Under the pieces are notes generated by a model. The model saw only the letters and a program-made list of their open reading frames with translations. It had not been told where the DNA came from and ran no database searches. From NCBI RefSeq assembly GCF_003050745.1, contig NZ_QAOF01000005.1, positions 186,001 to 250,000 on the forward strand: a stretch of DNA of 64,000 nt, in the 5' to 3' direction. Every line of letters begins with the position of its first letter. The stretch's first letter is position 1. This DNA comes from Sphingomonas sp. PP-CE-3G-477. GTDB taxonomy: Bacteria > Pseudomonadota > Alphaproteobacteria > Sphingomonadales > Sphingomonadaceae. The translations under genes and the position numbers were made by a program. Below are positions 7,214 to 14,738 of this stretch, one piece after another.

Positions 7214-7872
7214 GCGACGGTGGCCAGAACGGGCGCGATATAGCCGCGCGGCGTCTCGCGTTCGGCAAGCGCGACGAGCGGCGCTTCGATACGCGCACGC
7301 TCGAACGCTTCGTTGCGCCCCTGCGCGCGCAGGCGGTTGGCGATCGGCATGAACAGCAGGTTGGCGAACAGCGCGCCGTACAGCGTGGCGAGCAGCGCCA
7401 CCGCCATCGCGCCACCGATCGCGCCGGGATCGCTCATCGTCGCGAACATCTGCGCGAGGCCGATCAGCGTACCGACCATGCCCATTGCGGGCGCGACCTC
7501 GGCAGCCCCGGTCCAGACGTCGGCGGCGGCGACGTGGCGTTCTATCCGCGCGCGACGACGATGCTGGACCAGCGTCGCGACGTCGGTCGCAGAGCTGCCG
7601 TCGACGATCGCGGCGATGCCGGCGGCGACGTCATGGTCGGTGATGACCGAGCGATCGAGTGCCATCACGCCGTGGCGCTTGGCGATCCGCGATAGCGCAG
7701 TGATCTGGAGCAGCAGCGGATCGGCATCGAACCGGCCGCGGCCTAGCGTCGTGACCGCGGCCAGCGCGCGACCGAGGTCGCGGAAGGGCGTGCGAAGAAC
7801 GACGGCGACAGCGGTGCCGCCACCGACGATGGCGAGCGCTGCGGGGTCGAGCAGTTGTGCGAGCGTGATCAT
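7210..7872 (-). CDS. MotA/TolQ/ExbB-family proton channel protein in flgA operon
   Basis: 220 residues from MITLAQLLDPAALAIVGGG. The family signature lies in the C-terminal half: AEVAPAMGMVGTLIGLAQMF (about 140-160) and AIGGAMAVALLATLYGALFA followed by NLLFMPIANRLRAQG (about 165-200), the paired helices of MotA/ExbB. It is about 65 residues shorter than the canonical motA product at 17452-18315. The longer upstream open frame (to 7980) is proline-rich shadow and includes the promoter, so the ATG at 7872 was chosen; no Shine-Dalgarno is visible before it. It is the first gene of a tightly coupled operon with the MotB-like gene, flgA, flgM and flgN. Confidence 0.82.
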   Translation of the reverse strand: MITLAQLLDPAALAIVGGGTAVAVVLRTPFRDLGRALAAVTTLGRGRFDADPLLLQITALSRIAKRHGVMALDRSVITDHDVAAGIAAIVDGSSATDVATLVQHRRRARIERHVAAADVWTGAAEVAPAMGMVGTLIGLAQMFATMSDPGAIGGAMAVALLATLYGALFANLLFMPIANRLRAQGRNEAFERARIEAPLVALAERETPRGYIAPVLATVA

Positions 7873-7885
7873 GTGCGTGGGGCGA

Positions 7886-7901
7886 TGCAAGGGACGGGCC
7901 A
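7886..7901 (-). promoter_or_regulatory. Sigma-54 promoter of the MotA-like/MotB-like/flgA operon
   Basis: On the minus strand the sequence is TGGCCCGTCCCTTGCA, one mismatch from TGGCACG-N4-TTGCA, with the correct 10-nt GG-to-GC spacing. The expected start is near 7875, only about 3 nt before the ATG at 7872, so the message would be essentially leaderless. Confidence 0.7.
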
Positions 7902-8080
7902 GATTGGCGGGCGGCCGGATTGGCACCCGATATGCCGGGTCCTTGGGCCACGCTCGGGAGAGCCTAGTTCCAGCATCCACCGATCCACGTGGTCGATGGC
8001 TTCGGGTATGCCGAGCGATGAAGCCCGGATCAGGTCCGGGGCGGCGGCGTGGCGTAGGAGCCGCAACTCCTTGCCCAAAG

Positions 8081-8188
8081 CACCACCCCGGCGAAGGCCG
8101 GGGCCCAATTGGGGGACGCCGCTAACTGCGGATGCGCTTCGTTACTGCAACCTCTCCAATTGGGCCCCGGCCTTTGCCGGGGTGGTGG
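8081..8188. repeat. Inverted pair of GC-rich palindromic repeats
   Basis: A 32-bp segment starting CACCACCCCGGCGAAGGCC at 8081 is repeated in inverted orientation, ending GGCCTTTGCCGGGGTGGTG near 8187, with about 43 bp between. Each copy contains its own hairpin (CCCCGGC...GCCGGGG). It lies between the two divergent sigma-54 promoters of the MotA-like and flgB operons. Confidence 0.8.
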
Positions 8189-8219
8189 AGATGGCTGAGT
8201 GACAGCGCCCCCTTCCTTG

Positions 8220-8266
8220 TTCTCCCGCGAAGGCGGGAGCCCGGACTGGGTCCCCGCCTGCGCGGG
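8220..8266. repeat. GC-rich double hairpin repeat
   Basis: Two short hairpins follow one another: CTCCCGCGAAGGCGGGAG and then CCCCGCCTGCGCGGGG, separated by about 12 bp. They form a repeat of a different sequence family from that at 8081-8188. No promoter or gene is evident in it. Confidence 0.6.
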
Positions 8267-8298
8267 GAAACATCGCCGCGCCGGGCCAGCAGTTCGGT

Positions 8299-8402
8299 TT
8301 GCCGCCTTAACGCACCAACCGGCAACCGCCTTGCCGCTCACCCCTGCAACACCGGCAATCTCTTGCCGTTCGTCTTGCCGCCGCGTTGCCGCCGTCCGGC
8401 AA
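8299..8402 (+). promoter_or_regulatory. Array of CGGCAA/TTGCCG half-sites: putative FlbD/FleQ-type enhancer
   Basis: Eight copies of TTGCCG or its complement CGGCAA occur at 8299, 8320, 8331, 8353, 8363, 8375, 8386 and 8397. Two pairs form palindromes, CGGCAA-N5-TTGCCG (8320-8336) and CGGCAA-N4-TTGCCG (8353-8368). Start-to-start distances are about 11 bp or 22 bp, so the sites lie mostly on one face of the helix. They end about 45 bp upstream of the GC element of the sigma-54 promoter. As I recall, Caulobacter FlbD binds dyads of similar type (ftr elements) next to sigma-54 promoters; the activator here is not in the window. Confidence 0.65.
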
Positions 8403-8432
8403 ACCGCCATTCCCCACCCTGATCGCCAAAAC

Positions 8433-8448
8433 TGGCACGGCCATTGCT
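8433..8448 (+). promoter_or_regulatory. Sigma-54 promoter of the flgB-flgL operon
   Basis: TGGCACGGCCATTGCT is a perfect match to TGGCACG-N4-TTGCT with 10 nt between GG and GC. The predicted start is near 8459, about 30 nt before the GTG start of flgB. Confidence 0.88.
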
Positions 8449-8488
8449 TATGTCCGGTTGCGCAATGGTTGCGCCAGGAGACGGGCTT

Positions 8489-8827
8489 GTGTCAGGCGAC
8501 ACGCTTTTCGGAGTTCACGGGGCGGCACTCGAGGTGCGCTCGCAGCGCATGGGTGTGCTGGCGTCGAACATCGCCAACGCCTCGACGCCCGGCTTCAAGG
8601 CGCGCGACATCGATTTCCAGGCCGCGCTCGCGTCGGTCGAGAACGATGGCGGCACCAATGCCGCGACCAAGTTCCGCATCCCGACGCAGACCTCGATGGA
8701 TGGCAACACCGTCGAGCTGAGCCAGGAGCAGACAGCGTTCGCCGAGAACGCCGTCCAGTATCAGACGACGCTGTCGTTCCTGAACGGGCGGATCGGCCAG
8801 ATCACCCGCGCGCTGAAGGGAGATTAA
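8489..8827 (+). CDS. flgB: Flagellar proximal rod protein FlgB
   Basis: 112 residues from GTG at 8489 (MSGDTLFGVHGAALEVRSQR). The start was chosen for the AGGAG Shine-Dalgarno at 8476-8480 with an 8-nt spacer; an open frame back to 8444 overlaps the sigma-54 promoter and cannot be used. The FlgB/FlgC-type N-terminal motif is clear (MGVLASNIANASTPGFKARD), with the helical C-terminus LSFLNGRIGQITRALKGD. It forms part of the rod in the periplasm. It is the first gene of an 11-gene run, 3 bp before flgC. Confidence 0.93.
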   Translation: MSGDTLFGVHGAALEVRSQRMGVLASNIANASTPGFKARDIDFQAALASVENDGGTNAATKFRIPTQTSMDGNTVELSQEQTAFAENAVQYQTTLSFLNGRIGQITRALKGD

Positions 8828-8830
8828 GCC

Positions 8831-9241
8831 ATGTCCAACCAGCCCATGACGATCTTCCAGGTCGCCGGCCGCGCGATGTCCGCGCAGCTCGTCCGGATGA
8901 ACACCACCGCGTCGAACCTCGCCAATGCCGGCGGCACCGCGGGGTCCACCGATGCCGCCTACAAGACGATGAAGCCGGTGTTCCGCACCAGCTTCGATGC
9001 GGCGAGCGGCATGTCGACGGTCGACGTCGAGCGCCTCGTCACCGCCGGTGAAGCGCCGACCAAGCGCTACGACCCGGACAATCCGATGGCCGACAAGGAT
9101 GGCAACATCTTCGAGGCGGCGGTCGATGAAACCCGCGAGATGGTCGACATGATGGAGACCGCCCGCAGCTACCAGAACAACATCGAAGTGATGAACACGG
9201 CCAAGTCGCTCATCATCGATACCCTCAAGCTAGGCCGCTGA
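8831..9241 (+). CDS. flgC: Flagellar proximal rod protein FlgC
   Basis: 136 residues, the normal length. The N-terminal rod motif (MSAQLVRMNTTASNLANAGG) and the conserved C-terminal helix (ETREMVDMMETARSYQNNIE followed by VMNTAKSLIIDTLKLGR) identify FlgC. The usual NPDYxPxNPxADxxGY-type block is present as RYDPDNPMADKDGNIF. It builds the rod with FlgB and FlgF. It lies 3 bp after flgB and 2 bp before flgD, in one operon. Confidence 0.95.
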   Translation: MSNQPMTIFQVAGRAMSAQLVRMNTTASNLANAGGTAGSTDAAYKTMKPVFRTSFDAASGMSTVDVERLVTAGEAPTKRYDPDNPMADKDGNIFEAAVDETREMVDMMETARSYQNNIEVMNTAKSLIIDTLKLGR

Positions 9242-9243
9242 TC

Positions 9244-9930
9244 ATGGCAACCTCCTTCGATACCACGCTCTCCAGCATCGGCATTACGCGCTCGTCGGCG
9301 GCCACGGCCACCAAGACGACGACGGCCGCTGCGGCGGGGTCGCTCAACCAGAACGACTTCCTGAAGCTGATGACCGCGCAGATGCAGAACCAGGACCCGT
9401 TCAACCCGGTCGACAACACCCAGATGGTCGCCCAGATGGCGCAGTTCTCTTCGCTCGCCGGCATCTCCGAGATGAACACGACGATGAAGGCGATCTCCGA
9501 CAAGCTCGGCGCGACCAGCGCAAGCGATGCGATGGGCTATGTCGGCAAGACCGTCCTGACCGAGGGCAGCACCGCCTACGGTCGCACCGGCGGCGGGATC
9601 GCGGGCTCGGTCGAGCTGGCGGGCGCGGCGAGCGGCGTCAACGTCACGATCAGCGATGCAAACGGCGCCGCGCTCCGGACGCTGGCGCTCGGGCCGCAGG
9701 CCAAGGGCACCGTCGGCTACGACTGGGACGGCAAGGACGCGGCCGGCGCGGATGCCGGCAGCGGCCCGTTCACCGTCAGCATCAACGCGCAGAACAACGG
9801 CACCACGGTCGCCGCGACCGGGCTGGTCTGGGCACCCGTCCAGTCGGTTTCGACCACCACCGGTTCCACCATCCTCACCCTTCCCGGGATCGGCGAAGTG
9901 CCGGTCAGCGCAGTCCGCCAGATCGGCTGA
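9244..9930 (+). CDS. flgD: Flagellar hook cap / scaffold protein FlgD
   Basis: 228 residues. The conserved FlgD N-terminal segment is present at about residues 35-70: LNQNDFLKLMTAQMQNQDPF then NPVDNTQMVAQMAQFSSLAG. After it comes the FlgD Ig-like/FLG-D region with GYDWDGKDAAGADAGSGPF, where the D-x-W-D-G-x-D signature is clear. FlgD caps the growing hook and is exported and later discarded. It is tightly spaced after flgC and followed by flgE 30 bp later, with AAGGAG as the flgE ribosome site. Confidence 0.95.
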   Translation: MATSFDTTLSSIGITRSSAATATKTTTAAAAGSLNQNDFLKLMTAQMQNQDPFNPVDNTQMVAQMAQFSSLAGISEMNTTMKAISDKLGATSASDAMGYVGKTVLTEGSTAYGRTGGGIAGSVELAGAASGVNVTISDANGAALRTLALGPQAKGTVGYDWDGKDAAGADAGSGPFTVSINAQNNGTTVAATGLVWAPVQSVSTTTGSTILTLPGIGEVPVSAVRQIG

Positions 9931-9960
9931 TCGCACCCTCGATTTCAAGGAGTTAAACGC

Positions 9961-11232
9961 ATGTCCTTCTACACTTCGCTTTCCGGTCTCCAGGCATCGC
10001 AGACCGAGATGTCGACGATCTCGCACAATCTGGCGAACGTCTCGACCAACGGCTTCAAGAAGAGCCGCACCGATTTCGCCGACGTGATCGCGTCCAGCGT
10101 GTCGGTCGCGCCGTCGCAGCAGATCGGCTCGGGCGTCATGGTCAAGGGCAACCGCCAACAGTTCGCGCAAGGCAATCTGATCCAGTCGGCGAACGCGCTC
10201 GATCTCGCGGTGTCGGGCGATGGTTTCTTCGTGGTGAAGCCCGAGACCGGCTCGTCGCAGGTCAACTTCACGCGCAACGGCGGCTTCCTGGTCGATGCCG
10301 ATCGCTTCGTGGTCGATTCGAACGGCAGCCACCTCCAGGTCTATCCGGTCGATGGATCGGGCAGCGTCGTCGCCACCGGGCTCCAGTCCGCGATCAGCCT
10401 CCAGCTGCCCGAGACGAGCGGCACCGCGGCCCCGACCAAGGCGGTCACGTTGGGCGTCAACCTCAACGCGAGCTCGAAGCTCCCGACCACCGCGACCTTC
10501 GATCGCTTCGATCCGTCGAGCTACAACCAGTCGGCGCAGACCACCGTCTACGACGCGTCGGGTAACGCGATGACGCTGACCAATTACTTCAAGCGCACCT
10601 CGGTCTCGACCGATGCGAACACGCCGAGCACGTGGGAAGTCCACAGCTTCGTCGGCGACAAGGAACTGATGACGGGCGGCGTTGCCGGTTCGACGATGAC
10701 GTTCGACGGGACGGGCAAGCTGACCGCGCCGACCGCGCCGATCACCTATGACGAGTTCACCACCGCCGGTTCGGCGACCCCGCAGCAGATCGCGTTCAGC
10801 TTCGGCGGCGACGCCACCACGCAGAAGGCGAGCGCGTTCGCGGTCAACTCGCGGACGCAGGACGGCAAGGCGGTCGGCCAGATCCAGGGCGTGACGATCG
10901 ACGAGAAGGGCATCGTCAAGGCGAGCTTCTCGAACGGCGACACGCAGGCACTGGGCCAGGTGATGCTCGCCAATTTCTCGAACCCCGAGGGCCTGCGCCA
11001 GCTCGGCAACAGCTATTGGTCGTCGACCGGCGTGTCGGGCACCGCAAAGCTGGGCGAGGCGGGCTCGAACGGCTTCGGCAACCTGATGTCGGGCACGATC
11101 GAGCGGTCGAACGTCGACATCACCGAGGAACTGGTCAGCCTGATCGCGGCGCAGCGCAATTTCCAGGCGAATTCGAAGGCCCTGGATACCGCCAGCCAGA
11201 TTTCGCAGACCATCTTCAACATCCGCAGCTAA
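9961..11232 (+). CDS. flgE: Flagellar hook protein FlgE
   Basis: 423 residues. It begins MSFYTSLSGLQASQTEMSTI with the rod/hook motif ISHNLANVSTNGFKKSRTDF. The central D1/D2 region contains the FlgE-type VNLNASSKLPTTATFDRFDP. The C-terminus has the conserved GTIERSNVDITEELVSLIAA followed by QRNFQANSKALDTASQIS. It polymerises into the hook, the universal joint. Length is typical of alphaproteobacterial hook proteins. A Shine-Dalgarno AAGGAG precedes the ATG by 8 nt. Confidence 0.96.
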   Translation: MSFYTSLSGLQASQTEMSTISHNLANVSTNGFKKSRTDFADVIASSVSVAPSQQIGSGVMVKGNRQQFAQGNLIQSANALDLAVSGDGFFVVKPETGSSQVNFTRNGGFLVDADRFVVDSNGSHLQVYPVDGSGSVVATGLQSAISLQLPETSGTAAPTKAVTLGVNLNASSKLPTTATFDRFDPSSYNQSAQTTVYDASGNAMTLTNYFKRTSVSTDANTPSTWEVHSFVGDKELMTGGVAGSTMTFDGTGKLTAPTAPITYDEFTTAGSATPQQIAFSFGGDATTQKASAFAVNSRTQDGKAVGQIQGVTIDEKGIVKASFSNGDTQALGQVMLANFSNPEGLRQLGNSYWSSTGVSGTAKLGEAGSNGFGNLMSGTIERSNVDITEELVSLIAAQRNFQANSKALDTASQISQTIFNIRS

Positions 11233-11256
11233 TCGACAGCGGACGGGGGACCCTGA

Positions 11257-12009
11257 ATGGACAAGCTGGTCTACACCGCGGCGACGGGCCTGCGCGCGCA
11301 CATGGCGGCGCAGGCGGCGATCGCCAACAACATGGCGAACGCGTCGACGACCGGATTTCGCGCCGATCGCGTGGTGTTCGACCGGCTGAACCTGAAGGGC
11401 GACGGCACCGCGCTGGAGGCACGTGCGCCGACGTCGGAAGAAGTCACCGACGCGGACCGCGCACCCGGCGCGATCCAGTTGACCGGTCGTCCGCTCGACG
11501 TCGCGATCACCGGCACCACCGCATGGCTGGCGGTGCAGGCGTCGGATGGATCGGAAGCGTACACGCGGCGCGGTGATCTGGAGGTTGCGCCATCGGGCGT
11601 GCTCCAGACCGGCGACGGGCATCCGGTGATCGGCTCGGGGGGGCCGATCACCCTGCCGCCCTACCAGTCGCTGTCGATCTCGGCCGACGGGACGATCTCG
11701 ATCATCCCGCAGGGTGGCGACGCGAAGGACCCGCAGGTCATCGACAAGCTCAAGCTCGCCGACACCAAGGGGTCGGACACCGTCAAGGGGCTCGACAACC
11801 TGCTGCGGGTCAAGGGCGGGGGGACGCTGCCCGAGGATCTCGATGCGAAGGTGCAGGGCGGTGCGATCGAGGGATCGAACGTCAACATGACGCAGGCGCT
11901 GGTCGACATGATCGAGAACCAGCGCAGTTACGAAGTCCAGGCCAACATGTTGAAGTCTGCCAAGGACATGGATGAAAGCGGTGCATCGCTGATGCGCCTG
12001 CCGAGCTAG
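11257..12009 (+). CDS. flgF: Flagellar basal-body rod protein FlgF
   Basis: 250 residues. N-terminal motif AAQAAIANNMANASTTGFRA (about residues 13-32) and the C-terminal rod motif GSNVNMTQALVDMIENQRSY are present. The absence of the longer distal-rod central segment, and the gene order before flgG, favour FlgF over FlgG. It forms the middle of the rod. It is preceded by a GGGGGAC ribosome-binding region and is separated from flgG by 13 bp with an AAGGA site. Confidence 0.93.
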   Translation: MDKLVYTAATGLRAHMAAQAAIANNMANASTTGFRADRVVFDRLNLKGDGTALEARAPTSEEVTDADRAPGAIQLTGRPLDVAITGTTAWLAVQASDGSEAYTRRGDLEVAPSGVLQTGDGHPVIGSGGPITLPPYQSLSISADGTISIIPQGGDAKDPQVIDKLKLADTKGSDTVKGLDNLLRVKGGGTLPEDLDAKVQGGAIEGSNVNMTQALVDMIENQRSYEVQANMLKSAKDMDESGASLMRLPS

Positions 12010-12022
12010 AAGGAACCGACGA

Positions 12023-12811
12023 ATGTCATCCGCAGCCATGCATATCGCGCGTACCGGGCTCGACGCCCAGGATACCCGCATGCGCGTCATCTCGAACAAC
12101 CTCGCCAACGTGAACACCACGGGCTTCAAGAAGGACCGTGCGGCGTTCGAGGCGCTCGCCTACCAGACCGTGACGACGCCCGGCGCGCAGAGCACCGCGG
12201 AAACGAAATACGCCACCGGGCTCAACCTCGGCACCGGCGTCCGGCTCCAGGGTACCGCGCGGATCGATACGCAGGGCGCGATGCAGACGACCGGCAACAG
12301 CCTCGATCTCGCGCTCGACGGCGACGGCTATTTCCAGGTGCAGATGCCCGGCGGCACGCTCGGCTATACCCGCGCCGGTAACTTCTCGCGCTCGGCCGAG
12401 GGCCTGCTGGTCACCAGCGAAGGCTATCAGGTGCAGCCCGGCATCACCGTGCCCGAGGGGACGACCGCGATCACGGTCGGCTCCGATGGCACCGTGTCCG
12501 CAACCGTCCCCGGCCAGACCGAGGCGACGCAGATCGGCCAGATCCAGGTTGCGAACTTCCCGAACGGCGCAGGGCTCCAGGCGACCGGCGACAACTATCT
12601 CGTCGAGACCGCCGCCAGCGGCGCTGCCAATGTCGGCGTCGCCGGGCAGGACGGTCGCGGCAACATCAAGCAGGGCATGCTCGAGGCGTCGAACGTCAAC
12701 GTCGTCGAGGAACTCGTCGACATGATCGAGACTCAGCGCGCGTACGAGGTAAATTCGAAGATGATCTCGGCGACCGACGACATGCTCAAATACGTCAACC
12801 AGAACATCTGA
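12023..12811 (+). CDS. flgG: Flagellar distal rod protein FlgG
   Basis: 262 residues, the exact length typical of FlgG. N-terminal DTRMRVISNNLANVNTTGFK, the central LALDGDGYFQVQMPGGTLGY, and the C-terminal EASNVNVVEELVDMIETQRA are all family hallmarks. It forms the distal rod that passes through the P and L rings built by FlgI and FlgH, whose genes follow. It lies 2-5 bp before the flgH start. Confidence 0.97.
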   Translation: MSSAAMHIARTGLDAQDTRMRVISNNLANVNTTGFKKDRAAFEALAYQTVTTPGAQSTAETKYATGLNLGTGVRLQGTARIDTQGAMQTTGNSLDLALDGDGYFQVQMPGGTLGYTRAGNFSRSAEGLLVTSEGYQVQPGITVPEGTTAITVGSDGTVSATVPGQTEATQIGQIQVANFPNGAGLQATGDNYLVETAASGAANVGVAGQDGRGNIKQGMLEASNVNVVEELVDMIETQRAYEVNSKMISATDDMLKYVNQNI

Positions 12812-12813
12812 TC

Positions 12814-13506
12814 GTGATGCGCAACGCTCCTATCGCCGCGCTCGCCGGCACGCTCCTCATCGCCGGGCTCGGCGCGTCCCCGGTGAACGCCAGCCTGTTC
12901 GGCAAGAAGGCACCGCCCGAGGATTTCTCGGTCGCACGCCCCCTGCCGGTCGTGCCGGTGCCGGTCGTCGCGACCGGCTCGATCTTCCAGGCGCAGGACG
13001 GCTACGCGGCCCTCTATGAAGGCTGGCGCGCGCGGAAGGTCGGCGATCCGCTGACGATCGTGCTGGTCGAGCGCACCGCCGCGTCGAAATCGTCGGGTTC
13101 GAAGCTCGACAGCAACGGCGGGGCGAGCATCACGCCGCCGACCACCGGCGCGCTCAACCTGTTCGGTAAGAGCGATGCGACGATCAGCGGCGGGCGCAAT
13201 TTCAACGGCACCGGCGCCGCCGACCAGGCGAACTCGCTGTCGGGCGAAGTCAGCGTCACCGTCGCGCAGGTCTATCCCAACGGCACGATGCTGGTGCAGG
13301 GCCAGAAGCGCGTCACGCTCAACCGCGGCGACGAGTTCCTGAAGATCAAGGGCCTCGTCCGCACCGCCGACGTCGACGCGAACAACCGCGTGCTGTCGAC
13401 GCGGGTCGCCGACGCGCAGATCTCGTACACCGGCAAGGGCGACGTCGCCCGCGCCGGCCGCCAGGGGTGGCTCGGCCGCTTCTTCTCCGTCGTCAGCCCG
13501 TTTTGA
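12814..13506 (+). CDS. flgH: Flagellar L-ring protein FlgH (no lipobox cysteine)
   Basis: 230 residues. FlgH features include the conserved YEGWRARKVGDPLTIVLVER (about 68-87), the LSGEVSVTVAQVYPNGTMLV to QGQKRVTLNRGDEFLKIKG block (about 145-185), and VRTADVDANNRVLSTRVADA QISYTGKGDVA near the end. It forms the outer-membrane bushing around the rod. The N-terminus is a plain secretory signal (LAGTLLIAGLGASPVNAS) with no lipobox, and the whole protein contains no cysteine, so it cannot be the usual lipoprotein. The start is GTG at 12814 or the next codon ATG at 12817; no alternative upstream start would add a cysteine. Confidence 0.94.
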   Translation: MMRNAPIAALAGTLLIAGLGASPVNASLFGKKAPPEDFSVARPLPVVPVPVVATGSIFQAQDGYAALYEGWRARKVGDPLTIVLVERTAASKSSGSKLDSNGGASITPPTTGALNLFGKSDATISGGRNFNGTGAADQANSLSGEVSVTVAQVYPNGTMLVQGQKRVTLNRGDEFLKIKGLVRTADVDANNRVLSTRVADAQISYTGKGDVARAGRQGWLGRFFSVVSPF

Positions 13507-13528
13507 TGCGCCCGCTGACCCGTGCCGT

Positions 13529-13619
13529 CACCCTTCCCACCCGGCAAGCGCCGGTCGGGCCCCTTCCCTCTCCCCTCAGGGGAGAGGGAGAGACGCCGAA
13601 GGCGGCGAAGGGTGAGGGC
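13529..13619. repeat. GC-rich palindromic repeat between flgH and flgI
   Basis: The element holds a core hairpin CCCTCTCCCCTCAGGGGAGAGGG (split as arms CCCTCTCCCCT and its complement) flanked by outer inverted arms CACCCTTCC...GAAGGGTGAGGG. It interrupts an otherwise tightly packed operon and could form a transcript hairpin. No T tract follows, so read-through is expected. Confidence 0.7.
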
Positions 13620-13643
13620 ACGCGTTCCGGCTTGAGGTTTCCC

Positions 13644-14738
13644 ATGATCCGCTTTCTTTTCGCTATCCTCGCCGGTTGCCTCATCGCCGCGCCGGCCTCG
13701 GCCGACCGGATCAAGGATCTGGGCGGGTTCCAGGGTATCCGTTCGAACCAGCTGACCGGCTACGGCATCGTCGTCGGCCTGCCAGGCACGGGCGACGACA
13801 ATCTCGAATACACCGTGCAGTCGTTGAAGGCGGTCGCATCGCGCTTCGGTCTCCAGCTCCCGCCGTCCGCGAACCCCGGCATGAAGAACGCGGCGGTGGT
13901 AATGATCACCGCCGAACTGCCGCCGTTCGCCAAGCCCGGCCAGCGCCTCGACATCACCGTCGCGTCGATGGGCAAGGCGAAGTCGCTCCGCGGCGGTAGC
14001 CTGATCATGACGCCGCTGCTGGGCGCGGATAACCAGATCTACGCGATGGCGCAGGGCAATCTGGCGGTCGGCGGCCTTGGTGCAGAGGGCGCGGACGGGT
14101 CGAAGATCGTCGTCAACGTGCCCTCGACCGGCCGCATTCCCGAGGGTGCGACCGTCGAACGCGCGGTCGCGACCGGGTTCGACAGCGCGCCGACGCTGAC
14201 GTTCAACCTCGCGCGTGCGGATTTCACCACCGCACAGAATGTCGCCGGTGCGATCAACTCGAAGCTTGGCTTCGGCAGCGCGCAGGCGATCGATGCGGTC
14301 TCGGTCGCAGTTCGCGCGCCGATCGGCGCCGATATCCGCGCGACGCTGATGTCGACGATCGAGAATCTCGACGTCGTCTCCGCCGAGCCGTCCGCCAAGG
14401 TGATCGTCAACGCGCGCACCGGCACCGTGGTCATCAACTCCGCGGTCCGCGTCGGGCCGGCAGCGATCACGCACGGCAAGATGACGGTGCGGATCGACGA
14501 GAAGCCGCAGGTCAGCCAGCCAGCCCCGTTCAGCCAAGGCCAGACCGCGATCACGCCGAACAGCCGCGTCGCAGTCGAGGAGGAGCGTCGCCCGATGTTC
14601 CTGCTGAACCCCGGCCCCAAGCTCGCCGACATCGTCAAGGCGGTGAACGCGATCGGCGCATCGCCGGCCGATCTGGTCGCGATCCTCGAGGCGCTGAAGG
14701 AAGCCGGCGCGCTCAAGGCCGAGTTGATCGTCCTGTGA
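13644..14738 (+). CDS. flgI: Flagellar P-ring protein FlgI
   Basis: 364 residues from MIRFLFAILAGCLIAAPASA, a clear signal peptide ending at ASA-D. The mature protein begins DRIKDLGGFQGIRSNQLTGY and continues GIVVGLPGTGDD, the FlgI hallmark. Further conserved blocks are ITVASMGKAKSLRGGSLIMT and the C-terminal ADLVAILEALKEAGALKAEL. It forms the ring in the peptidoglycan layer with help from FlgA. The start at 13644 was preferred to an upstream open frame that runs through the palindromic repeat. Its stop overlaps the flgJ start (GTGA). Confidence 0.96.
   Translation: MIRFLFAILAGCLIAAPASADRIKDLGGFQGIRSNQLTGYGIVVGLPGTGDDNLEYTVQSLKAVASRFGLQLPPSANPGMKNAAVVMITAELPPFAKPGQRLDITVASMGKAKSLRGGSLIMTPLLGADNQIYAMAQGNLAVGGLGAEGADGSKIVVNVPSTGRIPEGATVERAVATGFDSAPTLTFNLARADFTTAQNVAGAINSKLGFGSAQAIDAVSVAVRAPIGADIRATLMSTIENLDVVSAEPSAKVIVNARTGTVVINSAVRVGPAAITHGKMTVRIDEKPQVSQPAPFSQGQTAITPNSRVAVEEERRPMFLLNPGPKLADIVKAVNAIGASPADLVAILEALKEAGALKAELIVL

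Noticed and set aside
7921..7936. TGGCACCCGATATGCC, a forward sigma-54-like sequence
   Set aside because: Spacing is right but TTGC is ATGC, and no gene starts within 500 bp on that strand before the much better flgB promoter.
9169..12129. 986-codon open frame on the minus strand opposite flgC-flgF
   Set aside because: It is antisense to four well-recognised flagellar genes, is dominated by Arg/Asp/His repeats typical of GC-rich shadow frames, and has no family resemblance.
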